Shown here: positions 56,085 through 64,000 of the stretch, piece after piece
Layout of the letters: each line of letters starts with the position of its first letter
How positions within the stretch are numbered: the stretch's first letter is position 1
Assembly: GCF_022347565.1 (NCBI RefSeq)
Contig: NZ_JAKRGH010000008.1
Span: 124,001 to 188,000 of the forward strand
Direction of reading: 5' to 3'
Source of the DNA: Vibrio sp. Of7-15
GTDB taxonomy: Bacteria; Pseudomonadota; Gammaproteobacteria; Enterobacterales; Vibrionaceae
DNA length: 64,000 nt
The notes under the pieces: model-generated
Told to the model about the DNA's origin: nothing
The model's input: only the letters and a program-made list of their open reading frames with translations
Database searches by the model: none
Program-made: the position numbers and the translations under genes

Positions 56085-56389
56085 TTGTTATCCTGCGCAA
56101 TTCAGGTTGAAAACGAGCCACTGATAAAAAGCAGTGGCTCTATTTAGGCGATGTCTCGTAATTACTCTTAAAGGCATAGCCTCATATCGTTTTGAATAAG
56201 CATAAGGACTCAATGCTATTTTATGACTCAGCTCAACGTTATAAAAACTGATTATTTTTAAAATACTCAAGTAATAAAAATATAACCATTCTATTTTATT
56301 ACCCTGTTCAATAAATAGAACAAATAAACGAATAGTTATCTATAACAAACCGTGTTTAACATCGACAACTTACCAATTAAGGGATTATT
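56085..56389. other. Intergenic region after the DUF4132 gene
   Basis: About 305 bases. Contains the terminator at 56115-56140 and an AT-rich part that probably holds the promoter of the following exported gene. Confidence 0.6.
56115..56140 (+). terminator. Terminator of the DUF4132 gene
   Basis: GAGCCACTG / CAGTGGCTC with an 8-base loop, followed by TATTT. Confidence 0.85.
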
Positions 56390-57922
56390 TTGCGTTTTAC
56401 ATTAACAGCTATCACTGCGGCTTATTTATTTTCATTACCAGCCCATTCAAATACAGAACCAAAAGCGTTATTGGCCGAAGCCATACAGCTTAACTCCACC
56501 ATCACGGAGAATATGACCACCAAACAAAAGTTAGACACTTATGAAACCATCGTGAATAACGTCAACATTATTACCAATGAACACGCTGGCTCTAACGAAT
56601 CCATACAATTACTTAGCCAGCAAACCATCGGTAATTTTGATATAAAAAACATCAAGAAAGACTATATCCAAGAGCTGACTGGCTATCACGACAAAGTGTG
56701 TGAAGCCTCACCGAGTTTCACCTGCCTCGGTTTCGTGTCTTTAAAGTTTGGTAACGCACAATGTGAATCCGCCAGAAACCTAAATCAATTGGCCGAAGCG
56801 CATTCTTCTTTGAAAAACGCCATTAATGTTTTTATGGAAAATGATAAAAACGCAAGTCATGCGAACCTAGCCGTAGACAGCTACCAGAGCTGTGCCGATC
56901 GCTCTCGCGTTCGCCTAAGTCAGTGGGGGCAAGATTACTTCACATCGGAATTGTTGCCTTCATTGTTAGATCTCGACAAAGTCGACTTGGCCAAAGCGGC
57001 CATCGAGAATATGGAAACGCCCTACTTTAAGTTCGATGGCGTACTTAAGTTACAGAGTTATTCAAAAAAACCCGTCAACCGCGCCTATGTTGAACGTTTG
57101 TATAAATACATCGAAGAAAAATTACCAAAAAATTCCACCGATGCTTTTTACGCCAGTATTCGCCTAGGTAGCTTTGCCCTCGACCATGCAGATGAAATCA
57201 AAGACAATAATTACCTAAATTATTCATTTACAAGGCAATTCCAGTTTATTAGTAAACCTTGGCCGAGATACCAACCTTCCTGCGAAGATGGTTCTGCCGC
57301 CAAGCATTTATACGGCTTAATGACGGACTATCAGTTATCCTTATACCGCTACAACCAAACAGCAAAAAAACTGACGCCACCGCAGCTCAAAATAGTGATG
57401 AAAGACACCTCGGGAATGGAGCACACCATTTTTGAAAACGGCAAAGATAAAACGGTGAAACCAAGCAGCGTGGCCAATGGGTTAGATGCTTGTGAAACCA
57501 ACGAAGGTTCCAATAAATATTCACTTATGACGTTAGTACACGGCTATTTACTGGCCGATAAAGGCGAAAAGGTCGCTGAAGATTTCTGGCAGTTAACCCA
57601 GAATAAAGATCTGACCCAAGAAGAAATCTATCAATTCTATGTGGATACTATTTCGGATTCAGAGCAAGCGCTAACCGATATTGTGAACCACCACGATGAC
57701 TTCGACATTAACTTGTTATACCAATCCGACTCGACTTACCCGGTTTACAAAAAATACGTCGACTTCGGCAATGTGTGTATTGCATCGAATATGCTTTTCC
57801 AGCAATTAAAAGGCACAGAACAATACAACACCGCCATCAAATACATGCTCACTAGCCCAAGCATTAACCCAAATAACCAATACTCTTGTGGCGACGAAGA
57901 TCTTGAGCTGCTATTAAACTAA
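56390..57922 (+). CDS. Exported helical hypothetical protein
   Basis: 510 residues. TTG start with AAGGGA 6 bases upstream and a signal peptide (RFTLTAITAAYLFSLPAHS). Almost all-helical by composition, with Cys residues scattered over the mature part (CEASPSFTCLG), consistent with disulphides outside the cytoplasm. No family recognised. Its gene is followed after 13 bases by a Sel1 gene, so the two form an operon. Confidence 0.75.
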   Translation: MRFTLTAITAAYLFSLPAHSNTEPKALLAEAIQLNSTITENMTTKQKLDTYETIVNNVNIITNEHAGSNESIQLLSQQTIGNFDIKNIKKDYIQELTGYHDKVCEASPSFTCLGFVSLKFGNAQCESARNLNQLAEAHSSLKNAINVFMENDKNASHANLAVDSYQSCADRSRVRLSQWGQDYFTSELLPSLLDLDKVDLAKAAIENMETPYFKFDGVLKLQSYSKKPVNRAYVERLYKYIEEKLPKNSTDAFYASIRLGSFALDHADEIKDNNYLNYSFTRQFQFISKPWPRYQPSCEDGSAAKHLYGLMTDYQLSLYRYNQTAKKLTPPQLKIVMKDTSGMEHTIFENGKDKTVKPSSVANGLDACETNEGSNKYSLMTLVHGYLLADKGEKVAEDFWQLTQNKDLTQEEIYQFYVDTISDSEQALTDIVNHHDDFDINLLYQSDSTYPVYKKYVDFGNVCIASNMLFQQLKGTEQYNTAIKYMLTSPSINPNNQYSCGDEDLELLLN

Positions 57923-57935
57923 TTAGGTTACCGAC

Positions 57936-58985
57936 ATGAAACTAAACATCCGAAAATATTACCGCATAATAATATGCTTTCTCTTGCTGCTTCCTTTTGG
58001 TGCCCACAGTGCGCCCGATGCGAAAGCGCAATTTGAGCATGCGAAACAGGTTTTAAATTCCTTAGATTACCCAAGCTTGGCCTCAGGAGAGCACACGTTC
58101 GACGAACCTTGGCAGTTTTCTACTTATACTAAAGCCATTGAAACTTTGCATAAGTTAGAAGAAGGCAATAACCAAGCCAAACGCTACCTACAAAGCCGCC
58201 AGAAAGACATCAACATGAAGCAAAAGGCGGAGCAAGGTGATGCTGAAGCACAGTATGAGCTTGCCCAAAAATACCGCTCCAGAAGCCCGAAAAACCATAA
58301 ATACTGGTTAATCAAATCTGAACGTTCGGGAAACTACAAAGCCTATTGTGTGCTGAGTACCATGAGTGATGCCAGCACCACCCAATCGACAAATAACTCG
58401 GCGTTTGCAACCGCAGAAGCAAGCGATGGGTTTGTTTGTAAAATCAATAATGTACTGCCTTGGTATAAAGACGCCAGAAATGACGCGACTTTCCACCAGC
58501 TAGATACGTTTACTCGTTTTTACACAAAAGCAAAAGAAAACAGAAAAGACCCACAGCCTGCTTTCATGATTGCCCGTATGTATTCACGAGGCGACACGGT
58601 TAAACAAGACTATGAAAAAGCAGCGAAATGGTACAAAAAAGCGGCGGACCTTGGTCATTATGAGGCCGACTCTTCCCTCGATATTCTGTATGCTGAAGGC
58701 TACGCGAAAGCACCGTATAACTATGTTCCCAACATACCGACTCGGGACTTACATAATGCCGCCGTCAACTTTTATCAAAATGGCGAAGACAAGAAGGCGA
58801 TGAATTACATGGAAAAAGCCGCTAAACGTGGTTATGCCCTGTCACAATATTCATTAGGTTTAATGTACCTTCAAGGCCGTGGCAGTGCCAAAAACTACGA
58901 GCTCGGCAGAAAATGGCTTGATCTTGCTGCCGAACAAGGTAATGAAGACGCAAAATCGTTAATTATCGAAGTATTCGGCGAGTAA
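57936..58985 (+). CDS. Exported Sel1-repeat protein
   Basis: 349 residues with a signal peptide (IIICFLLLLPFGAHSAP). Sel1-like repeats: KAEQGDAEAQYELAQKYRS, ARMYSRGDTVKQDYEKAAKW, KRGYALSQYSLGLMYLQGRG, AEQGNEDAKSLI. Operon with the preceding exported helical protein. It resembles, in role if not in detail, the Sel1 gene on the other side of DUF4132. Confidence 0.88.
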   Translation: MKLNIRKYYRIIICFLLLLPFGAHSAPDAKAQFEHAKQVLNSLDYPSLASGEHTFDEPWQFSTYTKAIETLHKLEEGNNQAKRYLQSRQKDINMKQKAEQGDAEAQYELAQKYRSRSPKNHKYWLIKSERSGNYKAYCVLSTMSDASTTQSTNNSAFATAEASDGFVCKINNVLPWYKDARNDATFHQLDTFTRFYTKAKENRKDPQPAFMIARMYSRGDTVKQDYEKAAKWYKKAADLGHYEADSSLDILYAEGYAKAPYNYVPNIPTRDLHNAAVNFYQNGEDKKAMNYMEKAAKRGYALSQYSLGLMYLQGRGSAKNYELGRKWLDLAAEQGNEDAKSLIIEVFGE

Positions 58986-59008
58986 TGATTACCTTCTGAT
59001 TTAACGAA

Positions 59009-59040
59009 CAGGCAGCTAAATAGAGTCACTTAGCTGCCTG
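59009..59040. terminator. Terminator between convergent Sel1 and 1,179-residue genes
   Basis: CAGGCAGCTAA / TTAGCTGCCTG, perfect 11-bp stem with a 10-base loop. Confidence 0.85.
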
Positions 59041-59077
59041 AGTCATTCCTATGTTGTTTATTACGCTCTGCTACTTA

Positions 59078-62000
59078 CTACGAGCTGCTTTCTATGGCAT
59101 CACGCACTTTACGGGATGGATCATCCGCAAACAAAGACAACAACGCCTCGGCATCTGGCTGTCTTGCAAAAATCTCCACCAGCTGTGCTCGACGCTCCGC
59201 ATAAAGAGTTGGAAGAACCTTAACCAATTCACCACTGCGGGCCTCTTCTAATAAATATTGCTGCAAAGGCGGTGTTAGTTTTTTCGCACAATAAAGCGCC
59301 AAATGATCTTTGCGAACGCCGAGTTTCGACAGCCATTCAATCACAAGAGCATGAACGTGCTCACTAATGTCCTCTTCTTTACAAGGATTATAAGATAAGC
59401 GCTTTTCCACTAACATGGTTCCATTTCGAACCTGAAGATCCAGATAGTGCTCTTCTGCACTGTTTTCAATCACTTTAAAGCCTCTGAAAGAGTGATTAAA
59501 TAGCAAAAGCGCCAGCCGATCTCGTCGAGACTCATCAATCATCCAAAAGAAGTGTTCCAATTCATACATACCGTATTCATTCGGCCCCGCAGATAATTCC
59601 TCTTTATGGATATACAAATCAAAACACTCGGCAGCTGTCTGATACGGCAACTCACCCGCTAAGTATTGCAAGAGAGTATTAACCACATGATCCACTCGTT
59701 CCGATACGGAGGTCACCTCATTCACAGCTTGTTGGATCATTTCAACGGACACAGTCTTATCAAAAATCACCATATCACCAGAAGGGATTGCTTCTTGGTA
59801 ACGCTCGACTGGGAAACCTTTATCGTGCATTAACAACGCATTATGATCTTCTCGATACTGCATCAAAGTGATTTCAGAATATTCACAGTGATCTTTATGG
59901 CATGTCCTATCAGAAATAACGCGTGCATCTGGCTTAATGGCTAAACGTAAATGCTCTGGGGTGTCTTTCCCCCAGCCAGCATACAAACACGCTTCTCCAA
60001 ATTGACTTGCAATGGTTTCATGCCATGATTTTAAGTTTAGCTGCACAAAGATATTAAGACAGCGCTGAAAATCGGCTTCTTGATCAAACGTAAACCTCGG
60101 ATGGCGCAGTGAAAGCTCTTGATAAAACTGAATACGGTACCTTTCAATAATATAATGTAGCCCTTCACGCATGGATTCCGCTTGTTTTTTTTCAATACGC
60201 CCAAACATAGAGTCATCAGAGCTATCAATATTGGCATAATGATCAAGCCAATGAACACGCTCTAGGCCACCAGAATAAGTCCTGAATGTTTGGCTAACCC
60301 GATAAGACGACAAAAGCCCAGATGAAATGCCTGCTTTTTCCAACGTTTCATAAAACTCTGCTTCAGCTAATGGGGCTTCTGGGCCAGAAAATGTACCTTC
60401 AACGGTACGATGTAAATAACGCACAACTCTTATAGGCGCTAATGCCAACAACAAAGACCAAATTCGCGTAGCCTGTACAGAGCAAGGCAATGGTAATTGT
60501 TTTAGCCAAAAACAAATCAACACGACACGTTGGTAATCATCGTCTCTGTCCTCCAAAAACTGATAACCAATTTGACGTTCACTGAACTGGTTAAACTTCA
60601 AAGGGCCACGGTGACACTCACTTCGCATTAAATGGCATTGAAGTAAATCTAAAATATCAGATTCTGTTGCTTTGGGCGCATGGGCCGTAAAGTATTCCTT
60701 AATCAAGGTGATCTGCTCTGGGGTTAACCCCGAAGTCCCCCCGATATTTTTTTCTCCTTCGATGTAGGCACCGCGTAATAACAAATCAGCCGCTTGCTTC
60801 CATACATCGTCGCTTTGAAAACACTCAGCCCAAACTTGAGCCAAATTGTCTTTTTCTTGGCTTTCGTATTCCTTATAAAGCAAGTACGCAAATAACGAAT
60901 AAGTGCCTAAATTTCCGCAAAAATGCTGTGGATGGAGAATCTCGCGCCCTTCCGACAAAACTTGATCGGCTAAGGCTAAAGTTTCTTGTTCTATCTTCTC
61001 TTCACAGTCGTCAAAAGCCCAGCTTAACGCTTCGATTTTCTTTATTAAAAATGCCGAGAACTCGCTGCCTTCTGGCAGGTTACTGTAACGCTCGTAGTAG
61101 TCGCGCTCATTAATCACCGCGTCACTTTCTGGTTTAACCAATAAGTCAAACACAGCGTAAGAAAGATCTTCTTTGCCTAATAAACGGAAGAACACATCAA
61201 AAATGCGCAACAACTGCTCATTCCGTTGTGCTTTGAGCGTGCTATTACTCACAGCACCAATTGGCTGATGAGAAAATAAATCGTTAGCAATGATGCTTTC
61301 ATGATATGGAGAGTCAGACCTTAGATCCTGAACAACATCTTCTAAAATATCGTCAAGGCCGTCGGTTAACGCCGACTCCTCATGGAAAAAACAGGCTTCT
61401 TTCATTTTCTCATGACACAGCGGCGCGTTGTCACGAGCGAGGGGCCATAACGCCGTTTGCTGGATATTGTCTAATATCTGTTTGGGTTCACCCGTTTCAA
61501 TGTACTGCCATATTAAGCTGCCCTCTTCCAACGCCAAGATTAAGGGTTTAATGGCTGCTAAACCACTGCCAGGGAGATAAGGTTGCTCTCTCCTTTCTTG
61601 CTGAGCTTGTTCCGCGGCTTGCTCGGCCAACTGAGCTTCTGCGTAACACACTAAAGGACCGGTAACGTCTCGACTGATCTGTGCTTGTAAGTCCATGGCT
61701 TCATTTTCTAGCGTGTTGTCAATAAAGTCACTTTGCAAGGCCGCTTCTCGCTTTTCTGCGCTCTCCCATTCCGGTGGCAACGGAAATAATGTTTCGTACA
61801 GCTCCAGCACCGGATCACGTTCATTCAGGCTTTCTTCTTTGCTGTACATCAAAAAGGGAGCGGCATTAAGGCGTTCGATCACCATTTTCTTAAAAACCAA
61901 ATATTCCTCTGGATTAGCTTTCAGGTAGTCACCCAGCGGTTGATAAAACGCCGCCTCCTTCCAACTGTCCCAATACATTTTCTGACGAAACTCACTGTGA

Positions 62001-62617
62001 TCACACCAAATGTACCCTTTGATCACCTCGCGGTGCCAGCCATAACGCTTAACAAAATCACTGAAAAAAGCATCATAGCCACAAACATGTTCATCATCCC
62101 AGTAAGGAACATAAAATTGCGCCAGCAGAAATACATACTGTAAATCTTCGCAAGCCAGCATATATAAAGATTCAATCCCGAAGATACGAACATCATCAAT
62201 CCACATGCTGTCGGTATCATTAGCACGTCGAGCATAAGACACGATGGCCTCCGCCGTTCTCACCACTTCTTCACGCAGCTCTGGGTACTGTAACGCAATG
62301 GCAAAAATCAATGGTTCAGAAATATAAAGTTCATCCTCATCGCCAATATTATCTGGATAAAGGTACTCTCCACCTTCTTGTCCTAGATTCAATGCCTGCT
62401 TTAACAAGCTAGGATCGTTAACATCACCGACTTGTAATCGACGGCTCCCTTGCTCTGTCGCTGCCATAAATTCCACATCCAAGTGCGACATCATCCCATC
62501 GCAGTTAAACGCGTCATTACTATTTAAGAGCTGTTGATACGAACGAAGCGCCGATGCAATGCTTGCCGTATCATCTAGCTCAACGACAAGATGCTTGGTT
62601 TTATCAAATTGATTCAT
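59078..62617 (-). CDS. Very large cytosolic hypothetical protein (1,179 residues)
   Basis: I recognise no family in this protein. It has no signal or membrane segment and is acidic and helical. The last 60 residues (KVLPTLYAERRAQLVEIFA and ADDPSRKVRDAIESSS) look like a HEAT-type repeat, similar in style to the DUF4132 protein nearby. It lies between that protein's cluster and a divergent MoxR AAA+ gene. Big partner proteins of this sort commonly accompany MoxR ATPases, so a scaffold or substrate-adaptor role is inferred. Confidence 0.8.
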   Translation of the reverse strand: MNQFDKTKHLVVELDDTASIASALRSYQQLLNSNDAFNCDGMMSHLDVEFMAATEQGSRRLQVGDVNDPSLLKQALNLGQEGGEYLYPDNIGDEDELYISEPLIFAIALQYPELREEVVRTAEAIVSYARRANDTDSMWIDDVRIFGIESLYMLACEDLQYVFLLAQFYVPYWDDEHVCGYDAFFSDFVKRYGWHREVIKGYIWCDHSEFRQKMYWDSWKEAAFYQPLGDYLKANPEEYLVFKKMVIERLNAAPFLMYSKEESLNERDPVLELYETLFPLPPEWESAEKREAALQSDFIDNTLENEAMDLQAQISRDVTGPLVCYAEAQLAEQAAEQAQQERREQPYLPGSGLAAIKPLILALEEGSLIWQYIETGEPKQILDNIQQTALWPLARDNAPLCHEKMKEACFFHEESALTDGLDDILEDVVQDLRSDSPYHESIIANDLFSHQPIGAVSNSTLKAQRNEQLLRIFDVFFRLLGKEDLSYAVFDLLVKPESDAVINERDYYERYSNLPEGSEFSAFLIKKIEALSWAFDDCEEKIEQETLALADQVLSEGREILHPQHFCGNLGTYSLFAYLLYKEYESQEKDNLAQVWAECFQSDDVWKQAADLLLRGAYIEGEKNIGGTSGLTPEQITLIKEYFTAHAPKATESDILDLLQCHLMRSECHRGPLKFNQFSERQIGYQFLEDRDDDYQRVVLICFWLKQLPLPCSVQATRIWSLLLALAPIRVVRYLHRTVEGTFSGPEAPLAEAEFYETLEKAGISSGLLSSYRVSQTFRTYSGGLERVHWLDHYANIDSSDDSMFGRIEKKQAESMREGLHYIIERYRIQFYQELSLRHPRFTFDQEADFQRCLNIFVQLNLKSWHETIASQFGEACLYAGWGKDTPEHLRLAIKPDARVISDRTCHKDHCEYSEITLMQYREDHNALLMHDKGFPVERYQEAIPSGDMVIFDKTVSVEMIQQAVNEVTSVSERVDHVVNTLLQYLAGELPYQTAAECFDLYIHKEELSAGPNEYGMYELEHFFWMIDESRRDRLALLLFNHSFRGFKVIENSAEEHYLDLQVRNGTMLVEKRLSYNPCKEEDISEHVHALVIEWLSKLGVRKDHLALYCAKKLTPPLQQYLLEEARSGELVKVLPTLYAERRAQLVEIFARQPDAEALLSLFADDPSRKVRDAIESSS

Positions 62618-63055
62618 GATTTATACGAACCCTTAATATTGTTATTTGATTCTTTATATGCGAAGAAATGGATCTAACGTCTTTGGTTGAGTTAGCGACC
62701 CTATAATGTATTTTATCTTTAATGTCTCTCACCGAGAAGATCTATATTTACATAAAAAGTGGCTTATATTTAGTTATCACCATTAGCACAAGTGTAATTA
62801 CCAAAATGAGAGATTACTTCCAAAATATAAACACGCCATGAATCGTCTTTATTTTCCGACCTTCACTTATAAATATATTTATAGAGATAGTGAGCACCTT
62901 ATTCCTTCTCTTTTTCTCTCTGATTATAAAATGCAGTTCAACACCACATTTCTTTTATGAGATAATGCCAAATAGAATATGAAGTCATACACTTTAATAT
63001 TTGATAAATTCTGATTCATGTTTATGAATGCATTTTGACTTAAAAAGGAAATTTC
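62618..63055. promoter_or_regulatory. Divergent promoter region, 1,179-residue gene versus moxR
   Basis: About 440 AT-rich bases between divergent starts. No gene or strong repeat. Joint control of the two genes is likely from the layout only. Confidence 0.5.
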
Positions 63056-64000
63056 GTGTCCAATACCACTGCCCAACGCCTTCCTGCCGAACAACGTTAC
63101 CAAGACGAACTCCAACATTTAATCACACACGATCAAGGCCAAAAACCTAAAGGGTGGCAACTTAGCCCACGCATGGTGCGCACATTTATCTTAGGGAGTG
63201 AAGGTAAAGAAATCGAAGGTAAAGAAATCACCAGAAAAATCTACGGTAATGACGATGTTGTTGAGCGTGCGATTGTTACGTTAATTGGTGAGCGTGGCTT
63301 AATACTGGTGGGTGAGCCTGGTACAGCAAAATCCGTTCTATCCGAATTACTCAGCGCGGCCATCTCAGGCAATAGTACCCATACCATTCAAGGCAGCGCT
63401 GGTATTTTTGAAGAAAACATTCGATACAGTTGGAACTATGCCCTGCTATTAAAAGATGGCCCTAGCCTAGATGCTTTAGTACCCGGCCCGCTCTACGATG
63501 CCATGCACAAAGGTGAACTTATGCGCTTTGAAGAACTCACCCGCTGTCCAACTGAAGTGCAAGATAACTTAATTCCAATTATGTCAGATCGAATTCTGCA
63601 CATTCCTGAAATTAAAGATAACCAAAATAGCTACCTACTCTCGACGCCGGGTTTTAATATTATTGCCACTGCGAACTTAAAAGATCGCGGGGTCAATGAA
63701 ATGTCGTCGGCCTTGAAACGTCGTTTTAATTTCGAAACCATGAAACCCCTGTCTAACCAAAAAGATCAAACTCAGCTGATCTGTGATTCCGTCAATAAAC
63801 AGTTACGCGATAGCCACATTCCTATTTCACTGGATCTGGATATTGCAGAAGTGCTGGCAACGGCTTTCCACGACATGCGTAATGGCAAAGTGGAAGGTGT
63901 CGCCATTGAAAGCCCAACCACGGTGCTCTCTACTGCTGAAGCCATCAGCATCGCGTTCAACGCCGCGGCTCAATGCCATTATTTTGGCGAATCAAAAGTT
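63056..64000 (+). CDS. MoxR-type AAA+ ATPase, 3'-truncated by the window (YehL-like)
   Basis: Starts with GTG at 63056, preceded by AAGGAA at 7 bases, and runs open to the window end (315 codons seen). Walker A GEPGTAKSVL, Walker B-like LMRFEELTR with the usual Glu pair, sensor region FNIIATANLKDRGVNEMSSALKRRF. These are MoxR/YehL features: ring ATPases that remodel partner proteins, normally with a vWA-domain partner encoded next door. In enterobacteria YehL neighbours YehI (DUF4132), which is also present here. Confidence 0.9.
   Translation, partial: MSNTTAQRLPAEQRYQDELQHLITHDQGQKPKGWQLSPRMVRTFILGSEGKEIEGKEITRKIYGNDDVVERAIVTLIGERGLILVGEPGTAKSVLSELLSAAISGNSTHTIQGSAGIFEENIRYSWNYALLLKDGPSLDALVPGPLYDAMHKGELMRFEELTRCPTEVQDNLIPIMSDRILHIPEIKDNQNSYLLSTPGFNIIATANLKDRGVNEMSSALKRRFNFETMKPLSNQKDQTQLICDSVNKQLRDSHIPISLDLDIAEVLATAFHDMRNGKVEGVAIESPTTVLSTAEAISIAFNAAAQCHYFGESKV

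Overview
The window looks like a chromosomal segment from a marine member of the Vibrionaceae. The evidence is moderate AT content, a Vibrio-type integron attC site at 26294-26419, a Vibrio-like XerCD dif site at 27580-27607, a Vibrio phage-type DUF3653 gene next to it, and several secreted proteases of vibrio type. No rRNA, tRNA or CRISPR array was recognised. The genus is an inference. The dif site suggests a replication-terminus region, a usual place for accumulated accessory DNA.

1-19,021: a hybrid NRPS/PKS operon with mostly overlapping genes. It runs from an NRPS cut by the left edge (end of C, then A(Gly)-T), to a 3,500-residue KS-AT-T-C-A-T-C-T-C-T-TE megasynthase, a GT4 glycosyltransferase, an HlyB-like ABC exporter, an HlyD-like adaptor, a GNAT enzyme and a membrane O-acyltransferase. 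The likely product is a small acylated or glycosylated peptide-polyketide, possibly exported by type I-like machinery. A C39-like lipoprotein follows at 19,211. One module keeps a vestige of a deleted adenylation domain.

20,274-23,700: a RidA/monooxygenase pair divergent from a LysR regulator, a DUF2726/zinc-finger protein and an acidic orphan protein.

23,994-27,607: a small accessory island ending at dif. It holds a decayed copy and an intact copy of a phage-type muralytic gene, three tiny membrane or coiled-coil proteins, a truncated haemoglobin, two orphan integron cassettes, duplicated terminator/DUF3653 ends and DUF3653 itself.

27,869-40,800: a lipoprotein, DUF2867, secreted subtilase, LasA-like M23 and trypsin-like proteases, a PPC-domain exoprotein, the rtcB2-prfH ribosome/RNA repair operon with a possible leader peptide, and an outer-membrane barrel.

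41,107-48,151: metabolic and small enzymes (MBL hydrolase, GNAT, two VOC proteins) and a PAS-cupin-GMC oxidoreductase operon.

48,339-64,000: a large system of unknown role. It has two MORN/YwqK proteins with a Sel1 protein in one operon, a 1,266-residue HEAT/DUF4132 protein (YehI/MolR-like), two exported helical/Sel1 proteins, a 1,179-residue orphan protein and a MoxR-type AAA+ ATPase cut by the right edge. It resembles the enterobacterial yehI-yehL neighbourhood and is the best candidate here for a poorly described multi-protein system.
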